Assembly: GCF_024171725.1 (NCBI RefSeq)
Contig: NZ_JAMTCG010000002.1
Span: forward strand, 62,001 to 126,000
Reading direction: 5' to 3'
DNA length: 64,000 bases
Origin: Williamsia serinedens
GTDB taxonomy: Bacteria; Actinomycetota; Actinomycetes; Mycobacteriales; Mycobacteriaceae
Shown: in pieces, positions 17,102 to 25,008 of the stretch
How the letters are laid out: every line of letters begins with the position of its first letter
Position numbering within the stretch: position 1 is the first letter of the stretch
Translations under genes and position numbers: made by a program
Notes under the pieces: model-generated
The model's input: the letters and a program-made list of their open reading frames with translations, nothing else
What the model was told of the DNA's origin: nothing
The model's database searches: none

Positions 17102-17507
17102 GCCCCAACGTGTGCGCGATTGCGACCACGGCACCGAGGATCGCGAGCGCCAGCCCGACGACCAGGGTGAGCCAGTGCGACGTCCAGTGCCCGACACCCC
17201 AGACGCCGGCGCCCGCGAGGACGACGACGGAGACCCACGACACCCACGGGCGACGGACGACCGCCGCGACGAACGGTGGGCCGGCAAGCGACAGACCCAT
17301 CACCACGAACGGCCACCAGTCGACGAGCTCGGTGATCGGGTCACCACACGAGAAGCCGTCGTGGCCGGTGGTCCCGGTCTTCGAGCATCCGAGATCCGTC
17401 GCCCCGATCGTGGCGGTCGACGCGGCTCCCACGATCGCTGCCGCACCGATCGCCAGGATGCCCCATGGGATCGCGATCAGCCACGAGCGCGAGGCGCGCG
17501 CGATCAC
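17085..17507 (-). CDS. Small membrane protein of unknown function
   Basis: A 140-residue hydrophobic protein with about four membrane segments (residues 8-30, 60-82, 88-106, 112-136) and a Cys/Gly-rich loop between the first two (GCSKTGTTGHDGFSCGD), possibly a disulfide outside the membrane. Its end overlaps the convergent formyltransferase by 17 bases. Its ATG overlaps the stop of the PLDc_N gene upstream (ATGA), so the two are co-translated. I do not recognise a family. Confidence 0.75.
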   Translation of the reverse strand: MIARASRSWLIAIPWGILAIGAAAIVGAASTATIGATDLGCSKTGTTGHDGFSCGDPITELVDWWPFVVMGLSLAGPPFVAAVVRRPWVSWVSVVVLAGAGVWGVGHWTSHWLTLVVGLALAILGAVVAIAHTLGLRASR

Positions 17508-17884
17508 TGCCCGCGTTCGCGCTCCACGCGTCGCCGCCGTTCGATCTCACCTTGCCTGCGCTGGGCTTCCGCGCGCTCGCGGACCTGCTTGAGGAACGCC
17601 GCGTCGGCCTCGGGGTCCTGCGGGACGAAGCGGCCCGGGTGGTCGTACTCGGGGAAGCCCATCGCCGACGCCTGGCCAGGGCGGTCACGGCCGACGCGTC
17701 CCGAGAACCCGGCGACGGGCCGACCGGCGACGAACCACACCACCGAGCCGACGAGCGGCAGGACGATGACGAGCAACAGCCACGCCCACCGGGGCAGTCC
17801 GCGGACGAGGGCGTCGTCGCTGCTCACGATGTCGATCAGGGCGGCGATCATGACCACCAGGACGATGAGACCGAGATACGGCAC
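17504..17884 (-). CDS. PLDc_N-domain membrane protein, paralog 1
   Basis: A 126-residue protein with the N-terminal membrane domain found in cardiolipin synthases and many small actinobacterial proteins: MPYLGLIVLVVMIAALIDIV, then a second helix LLLVIVLPLVGSVVWFVAGRP. The C-terminal half is charged and probably helical (EADAAFLKQVRERAEAQRR). No HKD catalytic motif is present, so it is not a phospholipase or synthase itself. The start is GTG at 17884. A close paralog lies at 18474-18803. Confidence 0.85.
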   Translation of the reverse strand: MPYLGLIVLVVMIAALIDIVSSDDALVRGLPRWAWLLLVIVLPLVGSVVWFVAGRPVAGFSGRVGRDRPGQASAMGFPEYDHPGRFVPQDPEADAAFLKQVRERAEAQRRQGEIERRRRVERERGQ

Positions 17885-17989
17885 GGGAACCCCTCCAGTC
17901 GGACGAATGCGACGGACAGCGTAACCCGGTCGTTGTTCATGCGTACGACTGATGATGGCGATGTCGTCAATCCGACGACAGGTCCGGCG

Positions 17990-18343
17990 TCAGCGCCACG
18001 GCATCCGACGGTTCCACCACGGCAGCGTGGGGAGGGCGGCGATCTCTGTCGTGACCTCGCGGTACCGCTCGTCGAGGCGCTGCACCTCGACAGCGAGCCG
18101 GTGCCGCCGTCGGCCGCCGTTCCGGATGAGACGCTCGAGCCGAAGGCGCGAGTCGTCGAGCAGCTCTCCGTCACACGCGGGACAGTCCGTGTGTCCCTCG
18201 CGGAGGCGGAGGGGTGCGCACGGGCGACCGGGATCGCCCCGACGCACACGGTTTTCGGTCCGTTCGACGTGGGCGCGCCACAGAGCGAGGTACCTGAGTG
18301 CGGCGCCGTCGTCACGACGCCGACGCGTCCGGTGCGGGTTCAC
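17990..18343 (-). CDS. Hypothetical Arg-rich protein with CxxC motif
   Basis: A 117-residue basic protein with GTG start. It has one CPAC pair near residue 56 followed by a charged, probably helical C-terminal half ending in WWNRRMPWR. It lies between the two PLDc_N paralogs in the same orientation. I do not recognise it. Frame preference and position support it, but a competing open frame exists on the plus strand. Confidence 0.55.
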   Translation of the reverse strand: MNPHRTRRRRDDGAALRYLALWRAHVERTENRVRRGDPGRPCAPLRLREGHTDCPACDGELLDDSRLRLERLIRNGGRRRHRLAVEVQRLDERYREVTTEIAALPTLPWWNRRMPWR

Positions 18344-18473
18344 CCTCTCGGGCGGTGGATCTCCATCTCATCTCTCGCGCACTGGGGAACCGGACGACGA
18401 AGCGGCCGGGCGCGAGTCACCTTCCGTCAGCCAACAGCGGCGGCCGTCGGCGGTCAAGTGCCGGCACAGTGCA

Positions 18474-18803
18474 TCAGGACTCCTGGTCGCGCCGTTCGGT
18501 CTCGGCGCGGCGACGTTGCTCCTCGGCGCGTTCACGGACCTGCCGGCGGAACTCGGCCTCGGCGTCCGGGTCCTCGACGCGACCCTTCGGCTCGTCGGGG
18601 ACGTCACCGGCGACCCGACCCGAGAATGCCGCGCGCGGCCGGCCTGCGATGACCCACACCACCGACCCGACGAGCGGGACCGCGACCACGAGCAGGATCC
18701 ATCCCGATCGCGGCAGACCGCGGATGGCGGACTCGTCGCTGCCGACGATGTCGACCAGCGCAGCGATCATCACGAGGACGGTGATGAGACCCAGGTACGG
18801 CAT
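18474..18803 (-). CDS. PLDc_N-domain membrane protein, paralog 2
   Basis: A 109-residue protein with the same plan as the gene at 17504-17884: MPYLGLITVLVMIAALVDIV, then the helix WILLVVAVPLVGSVVWVIAGRP, then a charged tail (EAEFRRQVRERAEEQRRRAE). The two are clear tandem paralogs with one gene between them. No catalytic motif; function unknown. Confidence 0.85.
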   Translation of the reverse strand: MPYLGLITVLVMIAALVDIVGSDESAIRGLPRSGWILLVVAVPLVGSVVWVIAGRPRAAFSGRVAGDVPDEPKGRVEDPDAEAEFRRQVRERAEEQRRRAETERRDQES

Positions 18804-18872
18804 CCCTCCACGCTAACCGCCATGTCACGGGGCCGGCCGGCGTCGACGCCCCGAGGCGGGAGCCCACCATAC

Positions 18873-18893
18873 GATACGAGCCCGTCTCGTTTC
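18873..18893. promoter_or_regulatory. Putative TetR operator before the TetR/MFS pair
   Basis: Inverted repeat GATACGAG-cccgt-CTCGTTTC (7 of 8 arm positions pair), 17 bases before the TetR start. Probably the autoregulatory site. Confidence 0.6.
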
Positions 18894-18909
18894 ATGTAGT
18901 GTCGTCCCG

Positions 18910-19551
18910 GTGTCGTCCACCTCCCCCGCGTCGACGGACCTGCCACGCGGTCGCCCGCGGGACCCGAGCCGTGACGCAGCGATCATGGATGCGGCGATCG
19001 AGCTCCTCGTCCGAACCGGCTACGACCGTCTGACCATGGAGGGTGTCGCCGCCGAAGCAGGCGTCGGCAAGGCCACGGTCTATCGACGGTGGGCCGGCAA
19101 GGCCGATCTCGTCATCGACGCCATGGCGACGCTCAAGCCGGTCAGCGGCACCATCGACACGGGGAGCCTCGACGACGACATCGAGCAGATGGCCGCCGTG
19201 TCCTGCAGCCCGCAGTCGCAGCGGCTGATCGAGGTGATGGCCAGCGTGTGCTCCGCGTTGTCGCGCGAACCCGATCTGCTCGAGGCCTTCCGGACACGCT
19301 TCACCGAACCCCGCATCGCGCGACTGACCGAGATCCTCGAACGGGCACGGCGCCGTGGCGAACTCGACGCGGGAGTCGACGTCGCCATCGCGGCGAGCCT
19401 GCTGCCGTCACTGATGCTGCACCGCGCCCTCACGACCGGCCGACCCGCCGGCCGCGACTACGCCGAACAGATCGTCACCACCGTCCTGCGACCGGTGCTC
19501 GGGCTCCCCGCGCGCCCCTCCGCCCCTCACCCGAAAGACACCGATGACTGA
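18910..19551 (+). CDS. TetR family regulator of the adjacent MFS pump
   Basis: A 213-residue TetR protein. The N-terminal helix-turn-helix is clear at residues 22-68 (DAAIELLVRTGYDRLTMEG, then AGVGKATVYRRWAGKADLV), followed by an all-helical ligand domain. The start is GTG at 18910. Its 3' end overlaps the MFS transporter gene by 8 bases, so they form one operon. It probably represses the pump through the palindrome at 18873-18893 and is released by a pump substrate; the ligand cannot be told. Confidence 0.9.
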   Translation: MSSTSPASTDLPRGRPRDPSRDAAIMDAAIELLVRTGYDRLTMEGVAAEAGVGKATVYRRWAGKADLVIDAMATLKPVSGTIDTGSLDDDIEQMAAVSCSPQSQRLIEVMASVCSALSREPDLLEAFRTRFTEPRIARLTEILERARRRGELDAGVDVAIAASLLPSLMLHRALTTGRPAGRDYAEQIVTTVLRPVLGLPARPSAPHPKDTDD

Positions 19552-21016
19552 GCCCACAGACACCTCACCGAACCGGAACGGCGGGATCGCCCTCGCCGTC
19601 ATCTGCGTCGCACAACTCATGGTGGTGCTCGACGCCACCGTGGTGAACGTCGCGCTGCCCAGCATCCGCACCGACCTCGACTTCTCGGCGGCGAACCTCA
19701 CCTGGGTCGTCACCGCGTACTCGCTCGCCTTCGGCGGACTCCTCCTCTTCGGCGGCCGGATCGGCGACCTGTACGGGCGTCGGAAGATGTTCATGATCGG
19801 CGTCGGGCTCTTCGCGGCGGCATCGCTCGTGGGCGGATTCGCCACCGGCGAGGCCATGTTGATCATCGCCCGGGCGGCCCAGGGCGCCGGCGGCGCCATC
19901 GCCGCGCCCACGGCGCTCGCGCTGCTCGCCACCACGTTCACCGAACCGAAGGCGCGTGCCCGTGCGTTCGGGGTGTTCGCGGCCATGGCCGCGTCCGGCG
20001 GCGCCCTCGGCCTGTTGCTCGGCGGGGTGCTGACGGACTACGCCAGCTGGCGGTGGGCTCTGTTCATCAACGCACCGATCGGCATCCTCGTCCTCGTCCT
20101 GGCACCGCGGGTGCTCGCCGAGTCGCAGGGTTCGGGGACGAAACTCGATCTGCCCGGGGCGATCTCGGTCACCGCGGGGATGTCGATCCTCGTCTACGGC
20201 CTGACCAAGGCCGCCGACGACGGCTGGGGATCGACGACCACCGTCGTCACCCTTGTGATCGCCGCGGCGCTGCTGGCGACCTTCGTCGTCGTCGAGCACC
20301 GGACGAGTCACCCGCTGATGCCGTTCCACGTCTTCGCCGACCGCAACCGCACGGGGTCCTACCTCATCATGCTGTTCCTCGCGGGGGCCTTGTTCACGAC
20401 GTTCTACTTCATGGCCCAGTACCTGCAGAACGTGCACGGCTGGACCCCGTTCGAGACCGGCCTCGGCTTCCTGCCCATGCCGACGACGATCATGGTCATG
20501 TCGATCGTGGTGGTCCGGCGGCTCATCCCCCGCATCGGTGTCCGTCCGTTCCTGACGGTCGGTCCGATCCTGGCCCTCGTCGCGATGGTCGCGTTCACCC
20601 GGCTCGGGGTCGACAGCAGCTACTGGCCGTTCCTCGGCTGCCTGCTGCTGCTCGGCCTGGGCATGGGGTGCAGCTTCGTACCGCTGACCATGACGGCGGT
20701 CAACGGCGTCGCACCGCACGAGACCGGTCTGGCCTCCGCGCTGCTCAACACGGGCCAACAGGTCGGCGGTGCCATCGGTCTCGCCGTCTTCGGGACCGTC
20801 TTCGCGCACGCCGCGGAATCGCGCGGCGCCGACCTGGGTCCTGCCGCACGAACGGCGGCCGGGCAGGCCGAGATCTTCGTCGCCGGACAGCAACACGCGT
20901 TCCAGGCGGCCATCGTGGTGGTCGCGCTGGCCCTCGTCGCGTCGTTGGCCCTCATCCGCGTGAACAAGGTCGGTGCCGCCGCGGCCCCGGCCGCGGAGCC
21001 CGCGCTGACGGAGTGA
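19544..21016 (+). CDS. MFS drug/proton antiporter, DHA2 (EmrB/QacA) family
   Basis: A 490-residue transporter with about 14 membrane helices. Family motifs: LDATVVNVALPSI in helix 1 (motif D1), the loop 2-3 motif GRIGDLYGRRKMF (motif A) near residue 67, and the antiporter motif C type GGALGLLLGGVL near 150. Start ATG at 19544, overlapping the TetR gene. Likely exports drugs or a small toxic metabolite with proton exchange. It lies between the siderophore synthesis and uptake genes, but nothing shows that it carries the siderophore. Confidence 0.9.
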   Translation: MTEPTDTSPNRNGGIALAVICVAQLMVVLDATVVNVALPSIRTDLDFSAANLTWVVTAYSLAFGGLLLFGGRIGDLYGRRKMFMIGVGLFAAASLVGGFATGEAMLIIARAAQGAGGAIAAPTALALLATTFTEPKARARAFGVFAAMAASGGALGLLLGGVLTDYASWRWALFINAPIGILVLVLAPRVLAESQGSGTKLDLPGAISVTAGMSILVYGLTKAADDGWGSTTTVVTLVIAAALLATFVVVEHRTSHPLMPFHVFADRNRTGSYLIMLFLAGALFTTFYFMAQYLQNVHGWTPFETGLGFLPMPTTIMVMSIVVVRRLIPRIGVRPFLTVGPILALVAMVAFTRLGVDSSYWPFLGCLLLLGLGMGCSFVPLTMTAVNGVAPHETGLASALLNTGQQVGGAIGLAVFGTVFAHAAESRGADLGPAARTAAGQAEIFVAGQQHAFQAAIVVVALALVASLALIRVNKVGAAAAPAAEPALTE

Positions 21017-21040
21017 CCCTGGTGTACGGGGCGGGGGGGT

Positions 21041-21919
21041 CTACGGGGCGGGGAGTTTGTCGGGCGCCCGGACGATGTCGACGCGGGTGATGCGGTCGCC
21101 GTCCAGCGTCAGGCTGATCACGCTGTCGACCCTGCCGTCGCGGACCGCGGCCACGGCGAGCCGGCCGTTCACCGCGATCGGGGTCAGCTCGTTCGCGGCG
21201 ACCCGCGTCGCGAGGATCCCGAAGAGGAAACGCATGACCTTGTCGGCACCGACGATGGGCCGGCGGGCTGCGCTGACCTTGCCGCCACCGTCGCTGGTGA
21301 GCACCACGTCCGGGTCCAGGGCGGCGAGACATGCGGCCATGTCTCCCTCGAGCGCGGCCGACAGGAATCCCCGGACGGCGGAATCATGTTGCGCGGCAGT
21401 GACCGTCACCCGCGGCGCCCCGGCGGCCACGTGTGCTCGCGCTCGCGTCGCGAGCTGCCGGACGGCCGCGGGTGTCCGCCCGACCGTCTCCGCCACCTCG
21501 GGGAACGGCATGCCGAACAGGTCGTGCAGCACCCAGACGGTCCGTTCGGCCGGGCTCAACGTCTCCAGCACCACGAGCAGCGCGTAGCTCACCTGGTCGT
21601 CGAGGGTCACGCGGTCAGCGGGGTCGTCGAGAGTCGCGTGCGTGACCACGGGTTCCGGCAGCCACGGCCCGACGTACTCCTCCCGACGTCGTCGCGCCGA
21701 CCGCAGGGTGTCCAACGCGGCCCGGGACACGACGACCGTCGACCACGCCTCGACGTCGGCGACCGACTCCTTCCGGTCCGACTCGACGAGCCGGATCCAG
21801 CAGTCCGCGACGACGTCCTCGGCCTCGGCGTGGCTGCCGAGGATCGCGTAGGCGATACGGATGAGCCGGGGCCGGACGGCGTCGTAGACCGCGGCGAGCT
21901 CGCCCTGCCGATCGGTCAC
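21041..21919 (-). CDS. sigJ: ECF41-type extracytoplasmic function sigma factor (SigJ-like)
   Basis: A sigma factor of 292 residues from GTG 21919, which overlaps the upstream stop (GTGA); a GTG at 21940 would add 7 residues. Sigma2 covers about residues 10-75 (AYAILGSHAEAEDVVADCW) and sigma4 about 110-165 (LSPAERTVWVLHDLFGMPF). The C-terminal extension is SnoaL-like and carries the ECF41 hallmarks SDGGGK and, at the end, APDKL. In this group the extension controls activity and no anti-sigma factor is needed. It follows an oxidoreductase gene whose promoter matches the ECF41 motif (22700-22727), so the operon is probably autoregulated. The gene name is by family resemblance only. Confidence 0.9.
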   Translation of the reverse strand: MTDRQGELAAVYDAVRPRLIRIAYAILGSHAEAEDVVADCWIRLVESDRKESVADVEAWSTVVVSRAALDTLRSARRRREEYVGPWLPEPVVTHATLDDPADRVTLDDQVSYALLVVLETLSPAERTVWVLHDLFGMPFPEVAETVGRTPAAVRQLATRARAHVAAGAPRVTVTAAQHDSAVRGFLSAALEGDMAACLAALDPDVVLTSDGGGKVSAARRPIVGADKVMRFLFGILATRVAANELTPIAVNGRLAVAAVRDGRVDSVISLTLDGDRITRVDIVRAPDKLPAP

Positions 21920-22656
21920 GACGACGCCGCGGTCAGCCACTGTGCGAAGGTCTCCCGCCCCCGCGGGCCGTCGTGCTCGGGCAGCAGCCCTCCGTGCGCC
22001 ATGCCCTTCCCGGCGGCACCGGGAAGACGGATGCCGATGGCCGGCGTCCGACGACCCCGTGCCCGGAGCAGCCGCCGCACCATGTCCGGCATCTCGAGCA
22101 CCTCCGGGCCCGCCATCTCCGGTACGAGGCCGCGCGCCTCGCCGCGGGCCAGCCGGACCAACTCGGCGGCGACCTCTCGCGCCGCGACGGGCTGGCTCCG
22201 CATCCTCGGCACCATCGCGACCGGTCCACCGCGCGCCAGCATCTGGTCGGCGAACTCGTGGAACTGCGTGGCGCGCAGCACCGTCGTCGGCACCGACGAC
22301 GCCGCGCAGAGCTCCTCCTGACGGACCTTGCCGGCGTAGTAGCCCCAGTCGACTCGGTCGACACCGACGATCGAGAGAAGCACGTGGTGCGCGACCCCTG
22401 CCCGTTCCTCCGCGGCGAGCAGATTCCGCGTCGCGGTCTCGAAGAACGCGATCGACTCCGACCGCTTCAGCGTCGTCACGTTCGTCACGTCGATCACCGC
22501 GTCGACGCCGACGAGCGCCGCGTCGAGCCCGTCGCCGCCCACCACGTCCACGCCGACCGAGCGCGCGAGGACCACCGCCTCGTCACCACCGGCGGCGACC
22601 GCGTCGCACACCATCCGTCCGATCAACCCGGTCCCACCGGCCACCGCGACACGCAT
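21916..22656 (-). CDS. NAD(P)-binding NmrA-like oxidoreductase, ECF41 partner
   Basis: A 246-residue atypical SDR. The Rossmann glycine motif is at the very N terminus (VAVAGGTGLIGR, residues 3-14). The second half has YYAGKVRQEE in the YxxxK position and the segment LRATQFHEFADQ typical of NmrA/TMR-like proteins. ECF41 sigma factors are usually encoded next to a carboxymuconolactone decarboxylase, oxidoreductase or epimerase that is their target; this gene fits that role. It is first in the operon with the sigma gene, 44 bases below a matching promoter. Substrate unknown. Confidence 0.9.
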   Translation of the reverse strand: MRVAVAGGTGLIGRMVCDAVAAGGDEAVVLARSVGVDVVGGDGLDAALVGVDAVIDVTNVTTLKRSESIAFFETATRNLLAAEERAGVAHHVLLSIVGVDRVDWGYYAGKVRQEELCAASSVPTTVLRATQFHEFADQMLARGGPVAMVPRMRSQPVAAREVAAELVRLARGEARGLVPEMAGPEVLEMPDMVRRLLRARGRRTPAIGIRLPGAAGKGMAHGGLLPEHDGPRGRETFAQWLTAASS

Positions 22657-22699
22657 TCCCGATCCTCATCTCGTCGTGAGCGTCCACCTACACAGGGAG

Positions 22700-22727
22700 G
22701 ACGAGACAGGTCACCGGAAGTGTGACA
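22700..22727 (-). promoter_or_regulatory. ECF41-type sigma promoter
   Basis: On the minus strand: TGTCACA (22727-22721), 17 bases, CGTC (22703-22700). This matches the published ECF41 promoter elements TGTCACA and CGTC with the expected spacing. It lies 44 bases before the oxidoreductase start, so the sigma factor likely drives its own operon. Confidence 0.8.
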
Positions 22728-23075
22728 TCAGCGGCGGCCGGCGCATGTGATGCAGACCTCGGTGGCGGGGATCGCCTCGAGCCTCACCTCGGAGATCTCA
22801 CCCTCACAGCGCACGCACCGGCCATAGGTCCCGTCGTCGAGCCGGGCGACGGCCGCGTCGATCTCGCTCAGACGCCGGGACGATCGCTCGATCTGGGACA
22901 CGAGTTGTCCCCGCTCGAACGCGAGGGTCGAGCCCTCCGGGTCGTGTTCGTCGTCGGCGTGTTCGTCCACCGCGGCGTCGACGACGGCGGTCAACCGGGC
23001 GCGCATGGACGCAAGCAGCGCCGTCGCCTCGGCGCGCTCGGCGTCGAGCAGCCCGCGGACGATGTCGGGGTCCAT
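22728..23075 (-). CDS. DksA/TraR family zinc-finger protein
   Basis: A 115-residue protein from ATG 23075; a much longer open frame upstream is antisense to fepC and rejected. Residues 1-75 are charged and probably a coiled coil (LLDAERAEATALLASMRARL). The C-terminal zinc finger has four cysteines: CVRCEG near 90 and CITC near 110, with the DksA-like YGRCVRCEGEI context. It probably acts on RNA polymerase secondary channel or as an RNA polymerase-associated stress protein, as RbpA/DksA-type proteins do; the exact role is unknown. The stop is adjacent to the ECF41 promoter. Confidence 0.85.
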   Translation of the reverse strand: MDPDIVRGLLDAERAEATALLASMRARLTAVVDAAVDEHADDEHDPEGSTLAFERGQLVSQIERSSRRLSEIDAAVARLDDGTYGRCVRCEGEISEVRLEAIPATEVCITCAGRR

Positions 23076-23119
23076 GAGTCGCACCGTACGGGGACGCTCG
23101 GACACCGAAAACCCCGAGA

Positions 23120-23914
23120 TCAGCGGGAGACGCGGGGGATCACCAACGGGGTGTGGCTCTCCGGGTCGTCGATGATCCGGCACGGCAAGCCGTATACGTC
23201 CTCGACGAGGTCCGCCGTGATGACGTCCGCGGGGGCACCCTGCGCGACGATCGCGCCGTCCTTCATCGCGATGACGACGTCGGCGAAGCGGCAGGCGTGG
23301 TTGAGGTCGTGCAGCACCGCGACGATCGTCGACCCCTGCGAGCGGTTGAGCCGACCGAACAGGTCGAGGAGCTCGATCTGATGGGCGATGTCCAGGAACG
23401 TCGTCGGTTCGTCGAGCAGGATGACGGGCGTCTGCTGCGCCAGCACCATCGCCACCCAGACCCGTTGTCGCTGACCGCCCGACAGCTCGTCGACCGGACG
23501 GCCCGCCAGTGCGTCGACGCCGGTGGCGGCCATGGCGTCCGTCACGGCGCGCTCGTCGTCGCGGGAGAACTGCCGCAGCACCCGCTGGTGCGGGAAACGT
23601 CCGCGCGCGACCAGGTCGGCGACGGTGATGCCCTCGGGGGCGATGGACGTCTGCGGGAGCAACCCCAGCCGGCGCGCGACGTCCTTGGTCTTCAGCGCGG
23701 AGATGTCGCGGCCATCGAGGACCACCTGTCCCCGCGTCGGGGTCAGCAGCCGCGAGAGGCCGCGCAGCAGGGTCGACTTGCCGCACGCGTTCGGGCCGAC
23801 GATGGCGGTGACGGCACCGGGCGCGATGTCGACCGACAGCCCGTCGACGATGGTCCTCCCGCCGTAGCCGAGCACGAGGTCCCGGGCGCCCAGTGTCGGC
23901 GCACTCTCGTTCAT
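23120..23914 (-). CDS. fepC: Ferric-siderophore ABC transporter ATPase (FepC-like)
   Basis: A 264-residue ATPase. The start is ATG at 23914 (MNESAPTLGARDLVLGYGG), overlapping the permease stop by four bases; a longer start at 23974 is unlikely. Walker A is GPNACGKST near residue 40, the Q-loop is in GLLPQ near 85, the signature LSGGQRQR near 143 and Walker B VILLDEPTT near 163, with H-loop VLHDLNHA. The linked LLPQTSIAPEGITVADLVARG segment is typical of iron-siderophore importers. Last gene of the SIP-FepD-FepG-FepC operon; powers uptake of ferric siderophore across the membrane. Confidence 0.95.
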   Translation of the reverse strand: MNESAPTLGARDLVLGYGGRTIVDGLSVDIAPGAVTAIVGPNACGKSTLLRGLSRLLTPTRGQVVLDGRDISALKTKDVARRLGLLPQTSIAPEGITVADLVARGRFPHQRVLRQFSRDDERAVTDAMAATGVDALAGRPVDELSGGQRQRVWVAMVLAQQTPVILLDEPTTFLDIAHQIELLDLFGRLNRSQGSTIVAVLHDLNHACRFADVVIAMKDGAIVAQGAPADVITADLVEDVYGLPCRIIDDPESHTPLVIPRVSR

Positions 23915-25008
23915 CCGCGTCCTCTCCGTACCTGCGTGATCAGCAGCCACACCAGGTAGAGACCGCCGACGCACACGGTGACGGCACCGACCGGCAGCTG
24001 CGTCGGGGCGAGGACCGTCTGCGCCACGAGATCACTCACCAGCAGCAGCACCGCACCCATCGCCGCCGAGCCGACCAGTCCGACACCGGCCGCCCCCGAC
24101 AACCGGCGTGCGAGCTGCGGGGCCGCGAGTGCCACGAACGAGATGGGGCCCGCTGCGGCGGTCGCGACCGCCACCAGCACGACCCCGACGACCAGATAGG
24201 CCAGCCGGACGCGTTCCACGCGCACCCCGAGCGCGCCCGCCGCGTCGTCGCCCATCTGCAGGACGGCCAACTGCGACCCGAGTGCGCACACCGCCACGAT
24301 CGCCCCCGCACTGCACACGGCCACCGGCAGGAGCTGCGTCCACTCGACACCGGAGAGGGTGCCCTGCGACCAGACCGAGGCGGTGATCGCCTGCTTCAGG
24401 TCGATCGTGATGACGATCCACTGGTTGACCGAGTTCAGCACCGCGCTCACCGCGATGCCCACGACGATGAGTCGGAACCCCGCAACGCCGGACCGGTAGG
24501 CCAGCGCGTAGACGGCGACGGCCGTGATCATCCCGCCGACGATCGCGCCGCCGGCCATCAGGTAGTAGCCGCCACCGAACACCGCCAGCGCGACGAGAGC
24601 CCCTGTGTAGGCGCCGATCCCGAACCCGATGATGTCGGGACTGCCCAGCGGGTTGCGGGTCAGCGCCTGGAAGATCGCGCCGGACATCCCCAACACCGCC
24701 CCGAGCACGAGCGCGAGCAGGATGCGCGGCATCCGCCACTCGAGGACCACCACCGAGTCGAATCCCGTGTTCTGGCCGGTGAGGACGGACAGCACGGTCG
24801 CCGGGTCCACCCGGTACTCACCGACGCCCAGCGCGACGACCGCCGCCACGAGTGCGATCAGGACGAGGCCGGCGACCACGACCACCGTGCGGGCCCGTAC
24901 ACGCATCGACAACCAGCCGCCGCGTCGGATGAGCAGGGTGCGCGGACCCGTCCCGTCCGCCGCGGGCGACGCCGGGCGCGGTGACCGTGCGCGGTCCAAG
25001 ACGGTCAT
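23911..25008 (-). CDS. fepG: Ferric-siderophore ABC transporter permease (FepG-like)
   Basis: A 365-residue FecCD-family permease with about ten membrane helices. Start ATG at 25008 (MTVLDRARSP), overlapping the FepD-like gene stop (ATGA). The family signature RMPRILLALVLGAVLGMSG is at about residues 98-116, followed by QALTRNPLGSPDIIGF, and the conserved region AGPISFVALAAPQLARRL near 285. It pairs with the FepD-like permease as a heterodimer. A roughly 60-residue N-terminal stretch before the first helix is longer than usual but starts after good coding sequence. Confidence 0.95.
   Translation of the reverse strand: MTVLDRARSPRPASPAADGTGPRTLLIRRGGWLSMRVRARTVVVVAGLVLIALVAAVVALGVGEYRVDPATVLSVLTGQNTGFDSVVVLEWRMPRILLALVLGAVLGMSGAIFQALTRNPLGSPDIIGFGIGAYTGALVALAVFGGGYYLMAGGAIVGGMITAVAVYALAYRSGVAGFRLIVVGIAVSAVLNSVNQWIVITIDLKQAITASVWSQGTLSGVEWTQLLPVAVCSAGAIVAVCALGSQLAVLQMGDDAAGALGVRVERVRLAYLVVGVVLVAVATAAAGPISFVALAAPQLARRLSGAAGVGLVGSAAMGAVLLLVSDLVAQTVLAPTQLPVGAVTVCVGGLYLVWLLITQVRRGRG

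Noticed and set aside
17465-18652. Plus-strand frame across the PLDc_N region
   Set aside because: Opposite to two paralogs with matching membrane segments; no domain on the plus strand.
19544-21016. MFS pump as siderophore exporter
   Set aside because: It has its own TetR and operator, no iron box, and the ABC pair in the NRPS operon already fits export.
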